From positions 62,001-126,000 of the forward strand of contig NZ_BMQK01000017.1 of the NCBI RefSeq assembly GCF_014648075.1: a DNA stretch of 64,000 bases, in the 5' to 3' direction. The notes beneath the pieces are model-generated. The model was not told where the DNA came from. It saw nothing but the letters and a program-made list of their open reading frames with translations, and searched no databases. This document shows positions 24,281 to 32,248 of the stretch, piece by piece. Each line of letters begins with the position of its first letter. Positions within the stretch are counted from its first letter, which is position 1. The translations under genes and the position numbers were made by a program. Source of the stretch: Streptomyces ruber. Lineage in GTDB: Bacteria; Actinomycetota; Actinomycetes; Streptomycetales; Streptomycetaceae.

Positions 24281-25552
24281 TCAGGCGGTCTCCCGTACGG
24301 CGCGGGCCAGGACGCTCAGGCCCTCGTCCAGCTCCTCGGGGGTGATGGTCAGCGCGGGCAGCAGCTTGACGACCTCGCTCTCCGGGCCGGACGTCTCCAC
24401 GAGCAGGCCGAGCTCGAAGGCGCGCCGGGTGACCCGCTCCGCCCGCGACCTGTCGTGGAACTCGATGCCCCACACCAGCCCGCGGCCCCGGTACTCGCGC
24501 ACGTCGGCGAGGTTCTCCTCGGTGACGGAGATCAGGGCCTGCTCGACCTGCTCGCCCCGGGCGCGGGTCTGCTTCTCCATGGCGGAGCCGTCGGCCCAGT
24601 ACGACTCCAGCGCGGCGGTCGCCGTCACGAAGGCGGGGTTGTTGCCGCGGAAGGTGCCGTTGTGCTCGCCCGGCTCCCAGATGTCCAGTTCGGGCTTGAA
24701 CAGGCACAGCGACATCGGCAGCCCGTAGCCGCTGATCGACTTCGACACGGTGACGATGTCGGGGACGATGCCCGCTTCCTCGAAGGAGAAGAAGGGGCCG
24801 GTGCGTCCGCAGCCCATCTGGATGTCGTCGACGATCAGCAGCATGTCCTGCCGGTGGCACAGGTCCTGCAGCTCGCGCAGCCACTCGGCGCGGGCGACGT
24901 TGATGCCGCCCTCGCCCTGCACCGTCTCGACGATCACCGCGGCGGGCTTGTTGAGGCCGGAGCCCTGGTCCTCCAGGAGCCGCTCGAACCAGAGGAAGTC
25001 GGGGACCTTGCCGTCGAAGTAGTTGTCGAACGGCATCGGTGTGCCGTGCACCAGCGGGATGCCCGCGCCGGCCCGTTTGAAGGCGTTGCCGGTGACGGCC
25101 AGCGAGCCCAGCGACATGCCGTGGAAGGCGTTGGTGAAGGAGACGATGGCCTCGCGCTCCTTCACCTTCCGTGCCAGTTTCAGCGCGGACTCCACCGCGT
25201 TGGTGCCCGTCGGGCCCGGGAACATGACCTTGTAGGGCAGGTCGCGCGGCCGCAGCACCAGGTCCTGGAAGGTCTGCAGGAAGGTGCGTTTGGCGGTGGT
25301 GGACATGTCGAGTCCGTGGGTGACGCCGTCGCGCTCCAGGTAGTCGATCAGGGCCCGTTTGAGGACGGGGTTGTTGTGTCCGTAGTTGAGTGATCCGGCA
25401 CCGGCGAAGAAGTCCAGGTACGCGTGGCCGTCCTCGTCGTACATGCGGCTGCCCCGCGCGCGGTCGAAGACGGTGGGCCAGCCGCGGCAGTAGCTGCGCA
25501 CCTCCGACTCCAGGGTCTCGAAGACGCTCAGGTCCGGCTGGGTGATGGTCAC
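24281..25552 (-). CDS. ectB: diaminobutyrate--2-oxoglutarate transaminase EctB
   Basis: A 423-residue class III aminotransferase. It converts aspartate semialdehyde and glutamate to 2,4-diaminobutyrate, the first ectoine step. Motifs: DEDGHAYLDFFAGAGSLNYG at the N terminus, PGPTGTNAVESALKLAR, FTNAFHGMSLGSLA, VDDIQMGCGRTG, and the PLP Lys in VTVSKSISGYGLPM. The GTG start has AGGAG upstream. It is preceded by a 108-bp gap from ectA that carries a 15-bp tandem duplication. Confidence 0.96.
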   Translation of the reverse strand: MTITQPDLSVFETLESEVRSYCRGWPTVFDRARGSRMYDEDGHAYLDFFAGAGSLNYGHNNPVLKRALIDYLERDGVTHGLDMSTTAKRTFLQTFQDLVLRPRDLPYKVMFPGPTGTNAVESALKLARKVKEREAIVSFTNAFHGMSLGSLAVTGNAFKRAGAGIPLVHGTPMPFDNYFDGKVPDFLWFERLLEDQGSGLNKPAAVIVETVQGEGGINVARAEWLRELQDLCHRQDMLLIVDDIQMGCGRTGPFFSFEEAGIVPDIVTVSKSISGYGLPMSLCLFKPELDIWEPGEHNGTFRGNNPAFVTATAALESYWADGSAMEKQTRARGEQVEQALISVTEENLADVREYRGRGLVWGIEFHDRSRAERVTRRAFELGLLVETSGPESEVVKLLPALTITPEELDEGLSVLARAVRETA

Positions 25553-25568
25553 GGCGAGATCGCTCCTA

Positions 25569-25598
25569 GGTGCGATGAAGGTCGGTGCGATGAAGGTC
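25569..25598. repeat. perfect 15-bp tandem duplication in the ectA-ectB gap
   Basis: The unit GGTGCGATGAAGGTC occurs twice back to back (25569-25583, 25584-25598), just upstream of the ectB ribosome site. It could be a recent slippage product or a regulatory spacer. Confidence 0.7.
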
Positions 25599-25660
25599 GG
25601 CAGGGGTCGGCAAGGGGGTCCGGCTCGCTGGCCGGGCCGCTCACGGCCGGCGTACGGCGC

Positions 25661-26236
25661 TCAGCGCGCCGGCACGCCGACGCGGAGGAGCGGGCCGATG
25701 CGGTGCAGCACCTCGGGCTCGTGCGGCCCGTCGGGGAAACGGTCCGCCGCGAACAGCACCTCGTGCTCGACCGTGGCCCCGTGCCGGGCGGCGTACGAGG
25801 CGAACAGGCGCTCCGAGGCGGTGTTGCCCGGGGTGATCGTGGTCTCCAGGGTGGTCAGCGGGTGCTGCCGGGCGACGCGGGCGGTCAGTCCGTCCAGCAG
25901 CGCCCCGGCGAGGCCGCGGCCCCGGTGCGCGGGGTCGACGGCGACCTGCCACACGAGCAGGGTGTGCGGGCGCTCGGGACGGAGGTAGCCGGTGACGAAA
26001 CCGACGGGCCGCCCGTCCGTGTCCCGGGCCACCGCCGAGGTGCCGGCGAAGTCACGGCACCACAGCAGATAGCTGTAGGAGGAGTTCAGGTCGAGGGTGC
26101 GGGAGTCCCTGGCGAGGCGCCACAGGGCGGCGCCGTCCGTCACGCCGGGACGGTCGATCCGCAGCCCCTCGGGCATGTTCAGGAATTCGGCTGGTAGTTC
26201 TGGCAGTTCTGGCAGGTCTGCTTGAGCAGCTGTCAT
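25661..26236 (-). CDS. ectA: diaminobutyrate acetyltransferase EctA
   Basis: A 191-residue GNAT enzyme that acetylates the gamma-amino group of 2,4-diaminobutyrate. Motifs: RIDRPGVTDGAALWRLARDS, LDLNSSYSYLLWCRDFAGTS (family hallmark), the acetyl-CoA loop VDPAHRGRGLAGALL, and ETTITPGNTASERLF. I chose the ATG giving MTAAQADLPEL; its Shine-Dalgarno is weak. It is the first gene of ectABCD, so the promoter lies to the right of 26236. Confidence 0.94.
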   Translation of the reverse strand: MTAAQADLPELPELPAEFLNMPEGLRIDRPGVTDGAALWRLARDSRTLDLNSSYSYLLWCRDFAGTSAVARDTDGRPVGFVTGYLRPERPHTLLVWQVAVDPAHRGRGLAGALLDGLTARVARQHPLTTLETTITPGNTASERLFASYAARHGATVEHEVLFAADRFPDGPHEPEVLHRIGPLLRVGVPAR

Positions 26237-26551
26237 GCAAATTGAACTTACCCAGCAGAAGCAGAAATTGCATCGCCGGTCGGGGTTACGGATGAGGTCC
26301 GTGCGTGTTATCGCGCGGGCAGGTACATCCCCATGGAGAGGTGGAGGAACGTACCGTTCTGACCGAAAAATGCAGGACAAAAGGGGTGTGATGTGGGGTT
26401 GCTCACACGCCTGTAACGCCGACGGAATGCGCCTGAATTACCTCGGCGGGCCTTCACCCGACTGAAATGTTTAGGATCAGGGATAGCGGGCAGAAGCATT
26501 TGGGAAGTGAGCCGGAATGCCGTAAGTGATAATTGGTGGAGAGGTAAGTGT
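26237..26551. other. 315-bp intergenic region holding the ectABCD promoter
   Basis: This is the A/T-richest stretch in this part of the window. It must contain the ectA promoter and the terminator of the DinB-family gene, both on the minus strand. I see no clean palindrome, riboswitch or small gene; reading frames crossing it lack coding character. Confidence 0.45.
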
Positions 26552-27085
26552 TCAGGCTCCCGTGGTGCCGTCGATCCGCTCCCGCAGGAGGTCCGCGTGC
26601 CCGTTGTGCCGCGCGTACTCCTCGATCAGGTGGACCAGGATCCAGCGCAGGCTGACCTCCGCCCCGGCCATCGCCGGGGCGCCCTCGGGAATCCGGCCCA
26701 CCGCGTCCAGCGGCCGCCCGGCGCACAGTTCCCGGCCGCGGGCGACCTCCTCGCGCCAGACGCGCAGCGCCTCGTCGATGCCGCGTTCCGGATCGAGCGC
26801 GTAGCCGGTCGGCTCCCCGTGCACCGGCGGCACGTCCAGGCCGGCGAACACCCGCTGGAACCAGTTCCGCTCGATCTCCGCGAGATGCTGCACCAGCCCG
26901 AGCAGGGTCAGCGTCGACGGCTCGACCGCCGCGCGCCGCACCTGGGCGTCGTCGAGCCCGGCGCACTTCAGTTCCAGCGTGGCCCGGTGGAAGTCGAGCC
27001 AGCTCTCCAGCACGGCCCGCTCGTCGCCGGTCATGAGCGGGACGGGGCGGCCGTCGGGGAGCGTGCGGGGTGTGTCGGTCGTCAT
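26552..27085 (-). CDS. DinB-family (DUF664-like) putative mycothiol-dependent protein
   Basis: A 177-residue four-helix-bundle protein. The metal-His positions of this fold appear in DFHRATLELKCAGL, LLGLVQHLAEIERNWFQRVF and LVHLIEEYARHNGHADLLRE. PLMTGDERAVLESWLDFHR is typical of DUF664 members in actinobacteria. A thiol-S-transferase or detoxification role is known for some relatives, but no substrate can be named here. It is downstream of ectA's promoter region and upstream of the aminotransferase on the same strand. Confidence 0.85.
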   Translation of the reverse strand: MTTDTPRTLPDGRPVPLMTGDERAVLESWLDFHRATLELKCAGLDDAQVRRAAVEPSTLTLLGLVQHLAEIERNWFQRVFAGLDVPPVHGEPTGYALDPERGIDEALRVWREEVARGRELCAGRPLDAVGRIPEGAPAMAGAEVSLRWILVHLIEEYARHNGHADLLRERIDGTTGA

Positions 27086-27151
27086 GCGGGCAGCATTGCA
27101 CAGTTGTTCGAGTTGCGGCGGGCGGCCGGGGCGGGCCGCCGCCGCGCGGCC

Positions 27152-28273
27152 CTACCCCCAGGCGTCCTCCGCCGCCCGGCACGCGGCCTGCGGGTCCACG
27201 GCCGGGCCGCGTCCGGCCAGCGCCGCGCCCAGGGCCGTCAGGCTCGACCGCACCGTCTCCACGGTGGCGGCGGGACCGTAGTGGTTCACCCTGATCATGT
27301 CCTTCGCCAGGGCGCCCCCGCCTGCGGCCAGCGGCAGCCCGGGGTCCTCCGCCAGCACCCGGGCGACCAGCTCGGAGGCGACGACGCCGGGCGGCGTACG
27401 GAGCGTCGTGGCGACCGGCGCGGCCTGTGCCGCCTCGTGCACGTACGGCTCCAGGCCGCCGCCGAGGGCGAGCGCGCCCGCCCGGGTCGCCGCCGCGGCG
27501 GACGCGTGCCGGGCCGTCACCGTCTCCAGGCCCTCCGCCTCGATCCGCTCCAGACACGCCTCCAGCGCCAGCATCTCCAGCTGCGCCGGGGCGTGCAGCA
27601 GGGCGCGGCGGCCGCCGTCGATCCACCGCTCCTTCCAGTCCAGCAGGGACAGGTACGAGTGGCGCGGCGCCCGCGGGTTCGCCGCCATGCGCGCCCACGC
27701 CCGCTCGCTCACCGAGATCGCCGACACCCCCGCCGGACCGCCCATCGCCTTCTGCGCCCCGATCACGCACAGGTCCACGCCCCACGCGTCCGGCAGCACC
27801 GGCTCCGCCCCGACGGAGGCGACCGCGTCCAGGTAGAACAGCGCGCCGTGCTCCCGGACCACCGTGCCGATCTCCGCGACCGGGTTGGTGTTGCCGGTCG
27901 CCGCCTCCGCGTGCACCAGCGACACGAAGTCGATCTCCGGGTGTGCGGCGAGCGCCTCGCGGACCTGTTCCGCCGTGACCGCCGTGTGGAAGGGCACGGA
28001 CAGGTCGACCACCGTCGCCCCGCAGTCGCGCAGCCAGTCGCCGAAGGTCTGCCCGTACGGCCCGGTGATCACGTTGAGCGCGGTGGTGCCCGGCCCGGCG
28101 GCCCCGCGGATGGCCCCCTCCAGCGGCAGCAGCGCCTCGCCCTGGGTGATCACCACGTCCTGAGCGGTGCCGAGCAGCCGTGCCACGCGGTCCTCGATCG
28201 AGGCGAAACGCGCGGCGCTCAGCGGCGGCAGACCAAGGAGGGGATGCGTCACAGTGATGCTCTCTCTGCTCAT
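27152..28273 (-). CDS. class V aminotransferase, alanine/serine--glyoxylate type
   Basis: A protein of about 373 residues. Features: THPLLGLPPLS, TGPYGQTFGDWLRDCGA, HAEAATGNTNPVAEIG, YLDAVASVGAEPVLPDAWGVD (Asp contacting PLP), and the PLP Lys in VIGAQKAMGGPAGVSA. It resembles alanine-glyoxylate and ureidoglycine-glyoxylate aminotransferases. The ATG giving MSRESIT is preferred; a start at 28303 is also possible, and neither has a strong ribosome site. It is divergent from an amino acid ABC transporter operon, so they may share regulation. Confidence 0.85.
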   Translation of the reverse strand: MSRESITVTHPLLGLPPLSAARFASIEDRVARLLGTAQDVVITQGEALLPLEGAIRGAAGPGTTALNVITGPYGQTFGDWLRDCGATVVDLSVPFHTAVTAEQVREALAAHPEIDFVSLVHAEAATGNTNPVAEIGTVVREHGALFYLDAVASVGAEPVLPDAWGVDLCVIGAQKAMGGPAGVSAISVSERAWARMAANPRAPRHSYLSLLDWKERWIDGGRRALLHAPAQLEMLALEACLERIEAEGLETVTARHASAAAATRAGALALGGGLEPYVHEAAQAAPVATTLRTPPGVVASELVARVLAEDPGLPLAAGGGALAKDMIRVNHYGPAATVETVRSSLTALGAALAGRGPAVDPQAACRAAEDAWG

Positions 28274-28353
28274 GGGTACCAATGGCCAAAGGGTGGAAGT
28301 CATCGGTGTCGGAAGTACTGGAAGAGCGTAACCATCTCCTGCAGGAGGTCCCC

Positions 28354-29346
28354 GTGAACCCCGTGACCATGGTCCTCGGCCGCCGCGGCCGAGTCCTGGC
28401 CGCCGCCACCGCGACGGCCGGGCTGCTGCTCGTGGCCGGCTGCTCCTCCGGCGACGGTGACGGCGGCGGAGGCGAGACCGTCAAGGGGGTCACCCTCGTC
28501 AAGGCCGGGCAGCTCACCACCTGCACCCATCTGCCGTACCCGCCGTTCCAGTCGGAGATCGACGGCAGGGTGCAGGGCTTCGACGTGGACCTGATCGACC
28601 TGGTCGCGAAGGACCTCGGCGTCGAACAGCAGATCCTCGACACGCCGTTCGAGAACTTCAAGACGGGCGCGTTCCTCAACTCCGGCGAGTGCGACCTGGC
28701 CGCGGCCGGCATGACGATCACCGAGGAGCGCAGGAAGAACGTCGACTTCTCCGACCCGTACTTCGACGCCACCCAGGCCGTCCTCGCCGCCAGGGACAGC
28801 GGCATCACCTCCCTCGCCGACGTGAGGTCGGCGGGGCGGAAGCTCGGCGCCCAGGCCCAGACCACGGGCGAGGAGTACGTGAAGGACCAGGGCTACGACC
28901 CGGTCTCCTTCGAGAGCTCCGACGCCGTCCTCAACGGGCTGCGCACCGGCCAGGTACAGGCCGTTGTCATCGACTACCCCGTCGTCCAGGGCTGGCTGAA
29001 GAACAAGGCCAACGCCGACGCCTTCGAGGTCGTCGGCCAGCTCGAGACCGGTGAGCGGTACGGCTTCACCGTGAAGAAGGGCAACACCGCGCTCCTCGAC
29101 GCCATCGACGAGGCCCTGGCGGACGCGCGGGCCGACGGCACGTACAAGAAGATCTACGAGAAGTGGATCGGCCCGTACGACGAGGACGCCGCCTCCCCGT
29201 CCCCGTCGGCCCCGTCGGCCCCGGCGGACCCGTCGGACTCGGCCGGCTCGACGGCCACCCCGGCGGACTCGTCGACCCCGGTGATGCCGACGGACTCGGC
29301 CTCCGCGTCCTTCACGCCCTCCGAGTCGCCCTCGTCCGCCTCATGA
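28354..29346 (+). CDS. polar amino acid ABC transporter substrate-binding lipoprotein
   Basis: A 330-residue family-3 binding protein. The signal ends in the lipobox LVAGCSSG, anchoring it outside the membrane. Binding-protein features are CTHLPYPPFQSEIDGRVQGFDVDLIDLVAKDLG, GMTITEERRKNVDFSDPYFDA and ANADAFEVVGQ. The GTG has CAGGAGG eight bases upstream. After KKIYEKWIGPYDEDA comes an extra Ser/Pro/Ala-rich tail of about 55 residues that family members normally lack. Its stop overlaps the permease ATG (ATGA). Confidence 0.9.
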   Translation: MNPVTMVLGRRGRVLAAATATAGLLLVAGCSSGDGDGGGGETVKGVTLVKAGQLTTCTHLPYPPFQSEIDGRVQGFDVDLIDLVAKDLGVEQQILDTPFENFKTGAFLNSGECDLAAAGMTITEERRKNVDFSDPYFDATQAVLAARDSGITSLADVRSAGRKLGAQAQTTGEEYVKDQGYDPVSFESSDAVLNGLRTGQVQAVVIDYPVVQGWLKNKANADAFEVVGQLETGERYGFTVKKGNTALLDAIDEALADARADGTYKKIYEKWIGPYDEDAASPSPSAPSAPADPSDSAGSTATPADSSTPVMPTDSASASFTPSESPSSAS

Positions 29347-30182
29347 GCGGCGCGGACACGACGAGGGAACGGGCGGCACCCCGGAAACCGGGCCTGAGCC
29401 GCCGCAGGAAGCGGGCCCTGTCCCGCGCCGTGCAGTACGCCGTCTTCGTCGCGGCCGTGGCCGCCCTCGCGGTCACGGCCGACTGGGGCCGGCTGCGGAA
29501 CCAGTTCGCGCAGGGAGACCTGGCCGGGGAGATGTTCCCGGAGATCATCACGCTGGCCCTGCGCAACACGGTCCTCTACACGGTCTCCGGCTTCGTCTTC
29601 GGTCTGGTGCTCGGCATGGTGGTCGCGCTGATGCGGCTGTCGTCCGTCGGCCCGTACCGCTGGGTCGCCGGCGTCTACATCGAGATCTTCCGCGGTCTGC
29701 CCGCCCTGCTGATCTTCATCTTCGTGGGCGTCGCCGTGCCGCTCGCCTTCCCCGGCACGGAGATCCCGGGCGGCACGTACGGCAAGGTCGCCCTCGCGCT
29801 CGGCCTGGTCTCCGCCGCGTACATGGCCGAGACCATCCGCGCGGGCATCCAGGCCGTGCCCCGGGGACAGATGGAGGCGGCCCGCTCGCTGGGCTTCTCG
29901 CACGCCCGCGCCATGGTCTCGATCATCGTCCCGCAGGCCTTCCGGATCGTGATCCCGCCGCTCACCAACGAACTGGTGCTGCTGTTCAAGGACTCCTCGC
30001 TGGTGCTGTTCCTCGGAGTCACGCTGCAGGAGCGGGAACTGGCCAAGTACGGCCGCGACCTGGCCAGCACCACGGCCAACTCCACGCCCATCCTGGTCGC
30101 GGGCCTGTGCTACCTGCTGGTGACGGTGCCGCTCGGCTTCGTCGTACGGCGCCTGGAGGCGAAGGCGGGGGAGGCGAAGTGA
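29343..30182 (+). CDS. amino acid ABC transporter permease (HisM/GlnP type)
   Basis: A 279-residue permease with five or more membrane helices and the import-family EAA loop EAARSLGFSHARAMVSIIVPQ that contacts the ATPase. The N-terminal hydrophilic arm (RERAAPRKPGLSRRRKR) precedes the first helix. Both ends overlap neighbours by four bases (ATGA and GTGA), giving strict co-translation with the binding protein and ATPase. Confidence 0.92.
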   Translation: MSGADTTRERAAPRKPGLSRRRKRALSRAVQYAVFVAAVAALAVTADWGRLRNQFAQGDLAGEMFPEIITLALRNTVLYTVSGFVFGLVLGMVVALMRLSSVGPYRWVAGVYIEIFRGLPALLIFIFVGVAVPLAFPGTEIPGGTYGKVALALGLVSAAYMAETIRAGIQAVPRGQMEAARSLGFSHARAMVSIIVPQAFRIVIPPLTNELVLLFKDSSLVLFLGVTLQERELAKYGRDLASTTANSTPILVAGLCYLLVTVPLGFVVRRLEAKAGEAK

Positions 30183-31006
30183 GCACACGCACACGGACGG
30201 CGGACACGGCACGGACGGCGGACACCGTCCCGGAGATCGAGATCTCCGGACTGCACAAGTCCTTCGGCGACAACCACGTCCTGCGCGGCATCGACCTGGA
30301 GATCGGCACCGGCGAGGTCGTCTGCGTCATCGGCCCCTCCGGGTCCGGCAAGTCGACGCTGCTGCGCTGCGTCAACCTGCTGGAGGAGCCCACCGGGGGC
30401 CGGGTCGTCGTCGGCGGTACGGAACTCACGGACCCGGACGTCGACATCGACGCCGTGCGCCGCCGCATCGGCATGGTCTTCCAGCAGTTCAACCTCTTCC
30501 CGCACCTGACGGTGACCGAGAACCTCACACTGCCGCAGCGCCGGGTGCTGCGGCGGGACAAGGCGGAGGCGGCGCGGGTGGCCGCGGAGAACCTGCAGCG
30601 GGTGGGCCTCGCCGAGAAGGCGGACGCGTACCCGTCCTCCCTCTCCGGCGGCCAGCAGCAGCGGGTGGCGATCGCGCGGGCGCTGGCGATGGGCCCGAGC
30701 GTGATGCTCTTCGACGAGCCGACGTCGGCCCTCGACCCCGAACTGGTCGGCGACGTCCTCGCGGTCATGCGGATGCTGGCGGACGAGGGCATGACGATGA
30801 TGGTGGTGACCCACGAGATGACCTTCGCACGCGAGGTCGCCGACCGGGTCGTCTTCATGGACGGCGGCGTCGTCGTGGAGGACGGCACCCCCGGACAGGT
30901 CATCGGCAGCCCGGCCCACGAACGCACCCGCCACTTCCTCTCCCGCCTCCTGGACCCGGCGATGGCGGAGGTGGAGGAGGGGAGGGGCGGGCCGGGCCCC
31001 GGCTAA
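30179..31006 (+). CDS. amino acid ABC transporter ATP-binding protein (GlnQ/HisP type)
   Basis: A 275-residue importer ATPase. Walker A GPSGSGKST, Q-loop GMVFQQFNLFPHLTV, signature LSGGQQQR, Walker B VMLFDEPTSALDPELV, and switch His in MMVVTHEMTFAREV. The GTG start overlaps the permease stop. With the lipoprotein and permease it forms a complete amino acid uptake system; the specific amino acid is not evident. Confidence 0.93.
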   Translation: MSTRTRTADTARTADTVPEIEISGLHKSFGDNHVLRGIDLEIGTGEVVCVIGPSGSGKSTLLRCVNLLEEPTGGRVVVGGTELTDPDVDIDAVRRRIGMVFQQFNLFPHLTVTENLTLPQRRVLRRDKAEAARVAAENLQRVGLAEKADAYPSSLSGGQQQRVAIARALAMGPSVMLFDEPTSALDPELVGDVLAVMRMLADEGMTMMVVTHEMTFAREVADRVVFMDGGVVVEDGTPGQVIGSPAHERTRHFLSRLLDPAMAEVEEGRGGPGPG

Positions 31007-31016
31007 GGTGCCCCGC

Positions 31017-32108
31017 ATGAGCGATGGCGTGGTGCTGCACGTGAGGGGGCGGGTGCTCCGCACACCCGAGGACGTCCGGGACGAACTGTGGGTCGTCGGC
31101 GGCAGGATCTCGTACGAGCGCCCCGCCGGCGCCCGCGACGTCCGCACCGTCGAGGGCTGGGTGCTGCCCGGACTGGTCGACGCGCACTGCCACGTCGGCC
31201 TGGACGCGCACGGGGCGGTCCCGAAGGAGGTCGCCGAGGAGCAGGCGCGCACCGACCGCGGGGCGGGCGCCCTGCTCCTGCGGGACGCGGGCTCCCCGTC
31301 CGACACCCGCTGGGTGGACGACCGCCGGGACCTCCCGAAGATCATCCGCGCCGGCCGTCACATCGCCCGCACCCGCCGCTACATCCGTAACTACGCGCAC
31401 GAGATCGAACCGGAGGACCTCGTCGCGTACGTACGCCAGGAGGCGCGGCGCGGCGACGGCTGGGTGAAGCTGGTGGGTGACTGGATAGACCGCGAGGCGG
31501 GCGACCTGTCGGCGTGCTGGCCGCGGGAGGCGGCCGAGGCGGCGATCGCGGAGGCCCACCGCCTCGGCGCCCGCGTGACGGCCCACTGCTTCGCGGAGGA
31601 CTCGCTCCGCGACCTGGTGGAGTCGGGCATCGACTGCGTCGAACACGCGACGGGCCTGACGGAGGAACTGATCCCCCTCTTCGCCTCCCGGGGCGTGGCG
31701 ATCGTCCCGACCCTGGTGAACATCGCGACGTTCCCGAAGCTCGCGGCGGGCGGCGAGGCGAAGTTCCCCCGCTGGTCGGCCCACATGCGACGACTGCACG
31801 AACGCCGCTACCGGACGGTGCGCGACGCGTACGACGCCGGAATCCCCGTGTACGCCGGCACGGACGCCGGCGGCACGCTGCCGCACGGGCTGGTGGCGGC
31901 GGAGGTGGGGGAGCTGGTGAAGGCCGGCATCCCACCGGTGGCCGCCCTGTCGGCGACGACGTGGGGCGCGCGGGAGTGGCTGGGGCGCCCTGGGCTGGAG
32001 GAGGGCGCGGCGGCGGACCTGGTGGTGTACGGGGCGGATCCGCGGAGGGATGTGGGGGTGCTGGGGGCGCCGCGGCGGGTGGTGCTGAACGGGGAGGTCG
32101 TGGCCTAG
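31017..32108 (+). CDS. amidohydrolase family protein (imidazolonepropionase/prolidase-like)
   Basis: A 363-residue TIM-barrel metal hydrolase. VEGWVLPGLVDAHCHVG gives the HxH metal pair, VTAHCFAED and CVEHATGLTEEL give the later His ligands, and YAGTDAGG gives the catalytic Asp. The C-terminal WLGRPGLEEGAAADLVVYGADP is the standard composite beta domain. The ATG at 31017 has AAGG eight bases upstream. It lies eleven bases after the ABC operon, suggesting it hydrolyses something imported by it, such as a cyclic amide or dipeptide. Confidence 0.85.
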   Translation: MSDGVVLHVRGRVLRTPEDVRDELWVVGGRISYERPAGARDVRTVEGWVLPGLVDAHCHVGLDAHGAVPKEVAEEQARTDRGAGALLLRDAGSPSDTRWVDDRRDLPKIIRAGRHIARTRRYIRNYAHEIEPEDLVAYVRQEARRGDGWVKLVGDWIDREAGDLSACWPREAAEAAIAEAHRLGARVTAHCFAEDSLRDLVESGIDCVEHATGLTEELIPLFASRGVAIVPTLVNIATFPKLAAGGEAKFPRWSAHMRRLHERRYRTVRDAYDAGIPVYAGTDAGGTLPHGLVAAEVGELVKAGIPPVAALSATTWGAREWLGRPGLEEGAAADLVVYGADPRRDVGVLGAPRRVVLNGEVVA

Positions 32109-32123
32109 GCGGTGAGTCCGCCC

Positions 32124-32155
32124 CGCCGGACGGGCTGATCCCAGCCCGTCCGGCG
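32124..32155. terminator. hairpin terminator within a Streptomyces interspersed repeat
   Basis: Perfect 14-bp arms CGCCGGACGGGCTG (32124-32137) and its complement (32142-32155) around ATCC, followed by CTCGAGGACGAGG. From memory, this CAGCCCGTCCGGCG...GAGGACGAGG block is a very common Streptomyces intergenic repeat. It separates the amidohydrolase from the 3' end of the cobalamin operon. Confidence 0.75.
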
Positions 32156-32248
32156 CTCGAGGACGAGGCCGCCCAGGCCGACAGCGGGGCCTGGGGGCGC
32201 AGCCCTCGGGAAGGGATGGGACGGGTAGGGGCGGCGGGGGCGCGACCC

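Noticed and set aside
26235..26465. A 76-residue plus-strand ORF upstream of ectA
   Set aside because: It has no ribosome site, does not follow GC-third-position bias and has no recognisable features. It probably lies in the ect promoter region.
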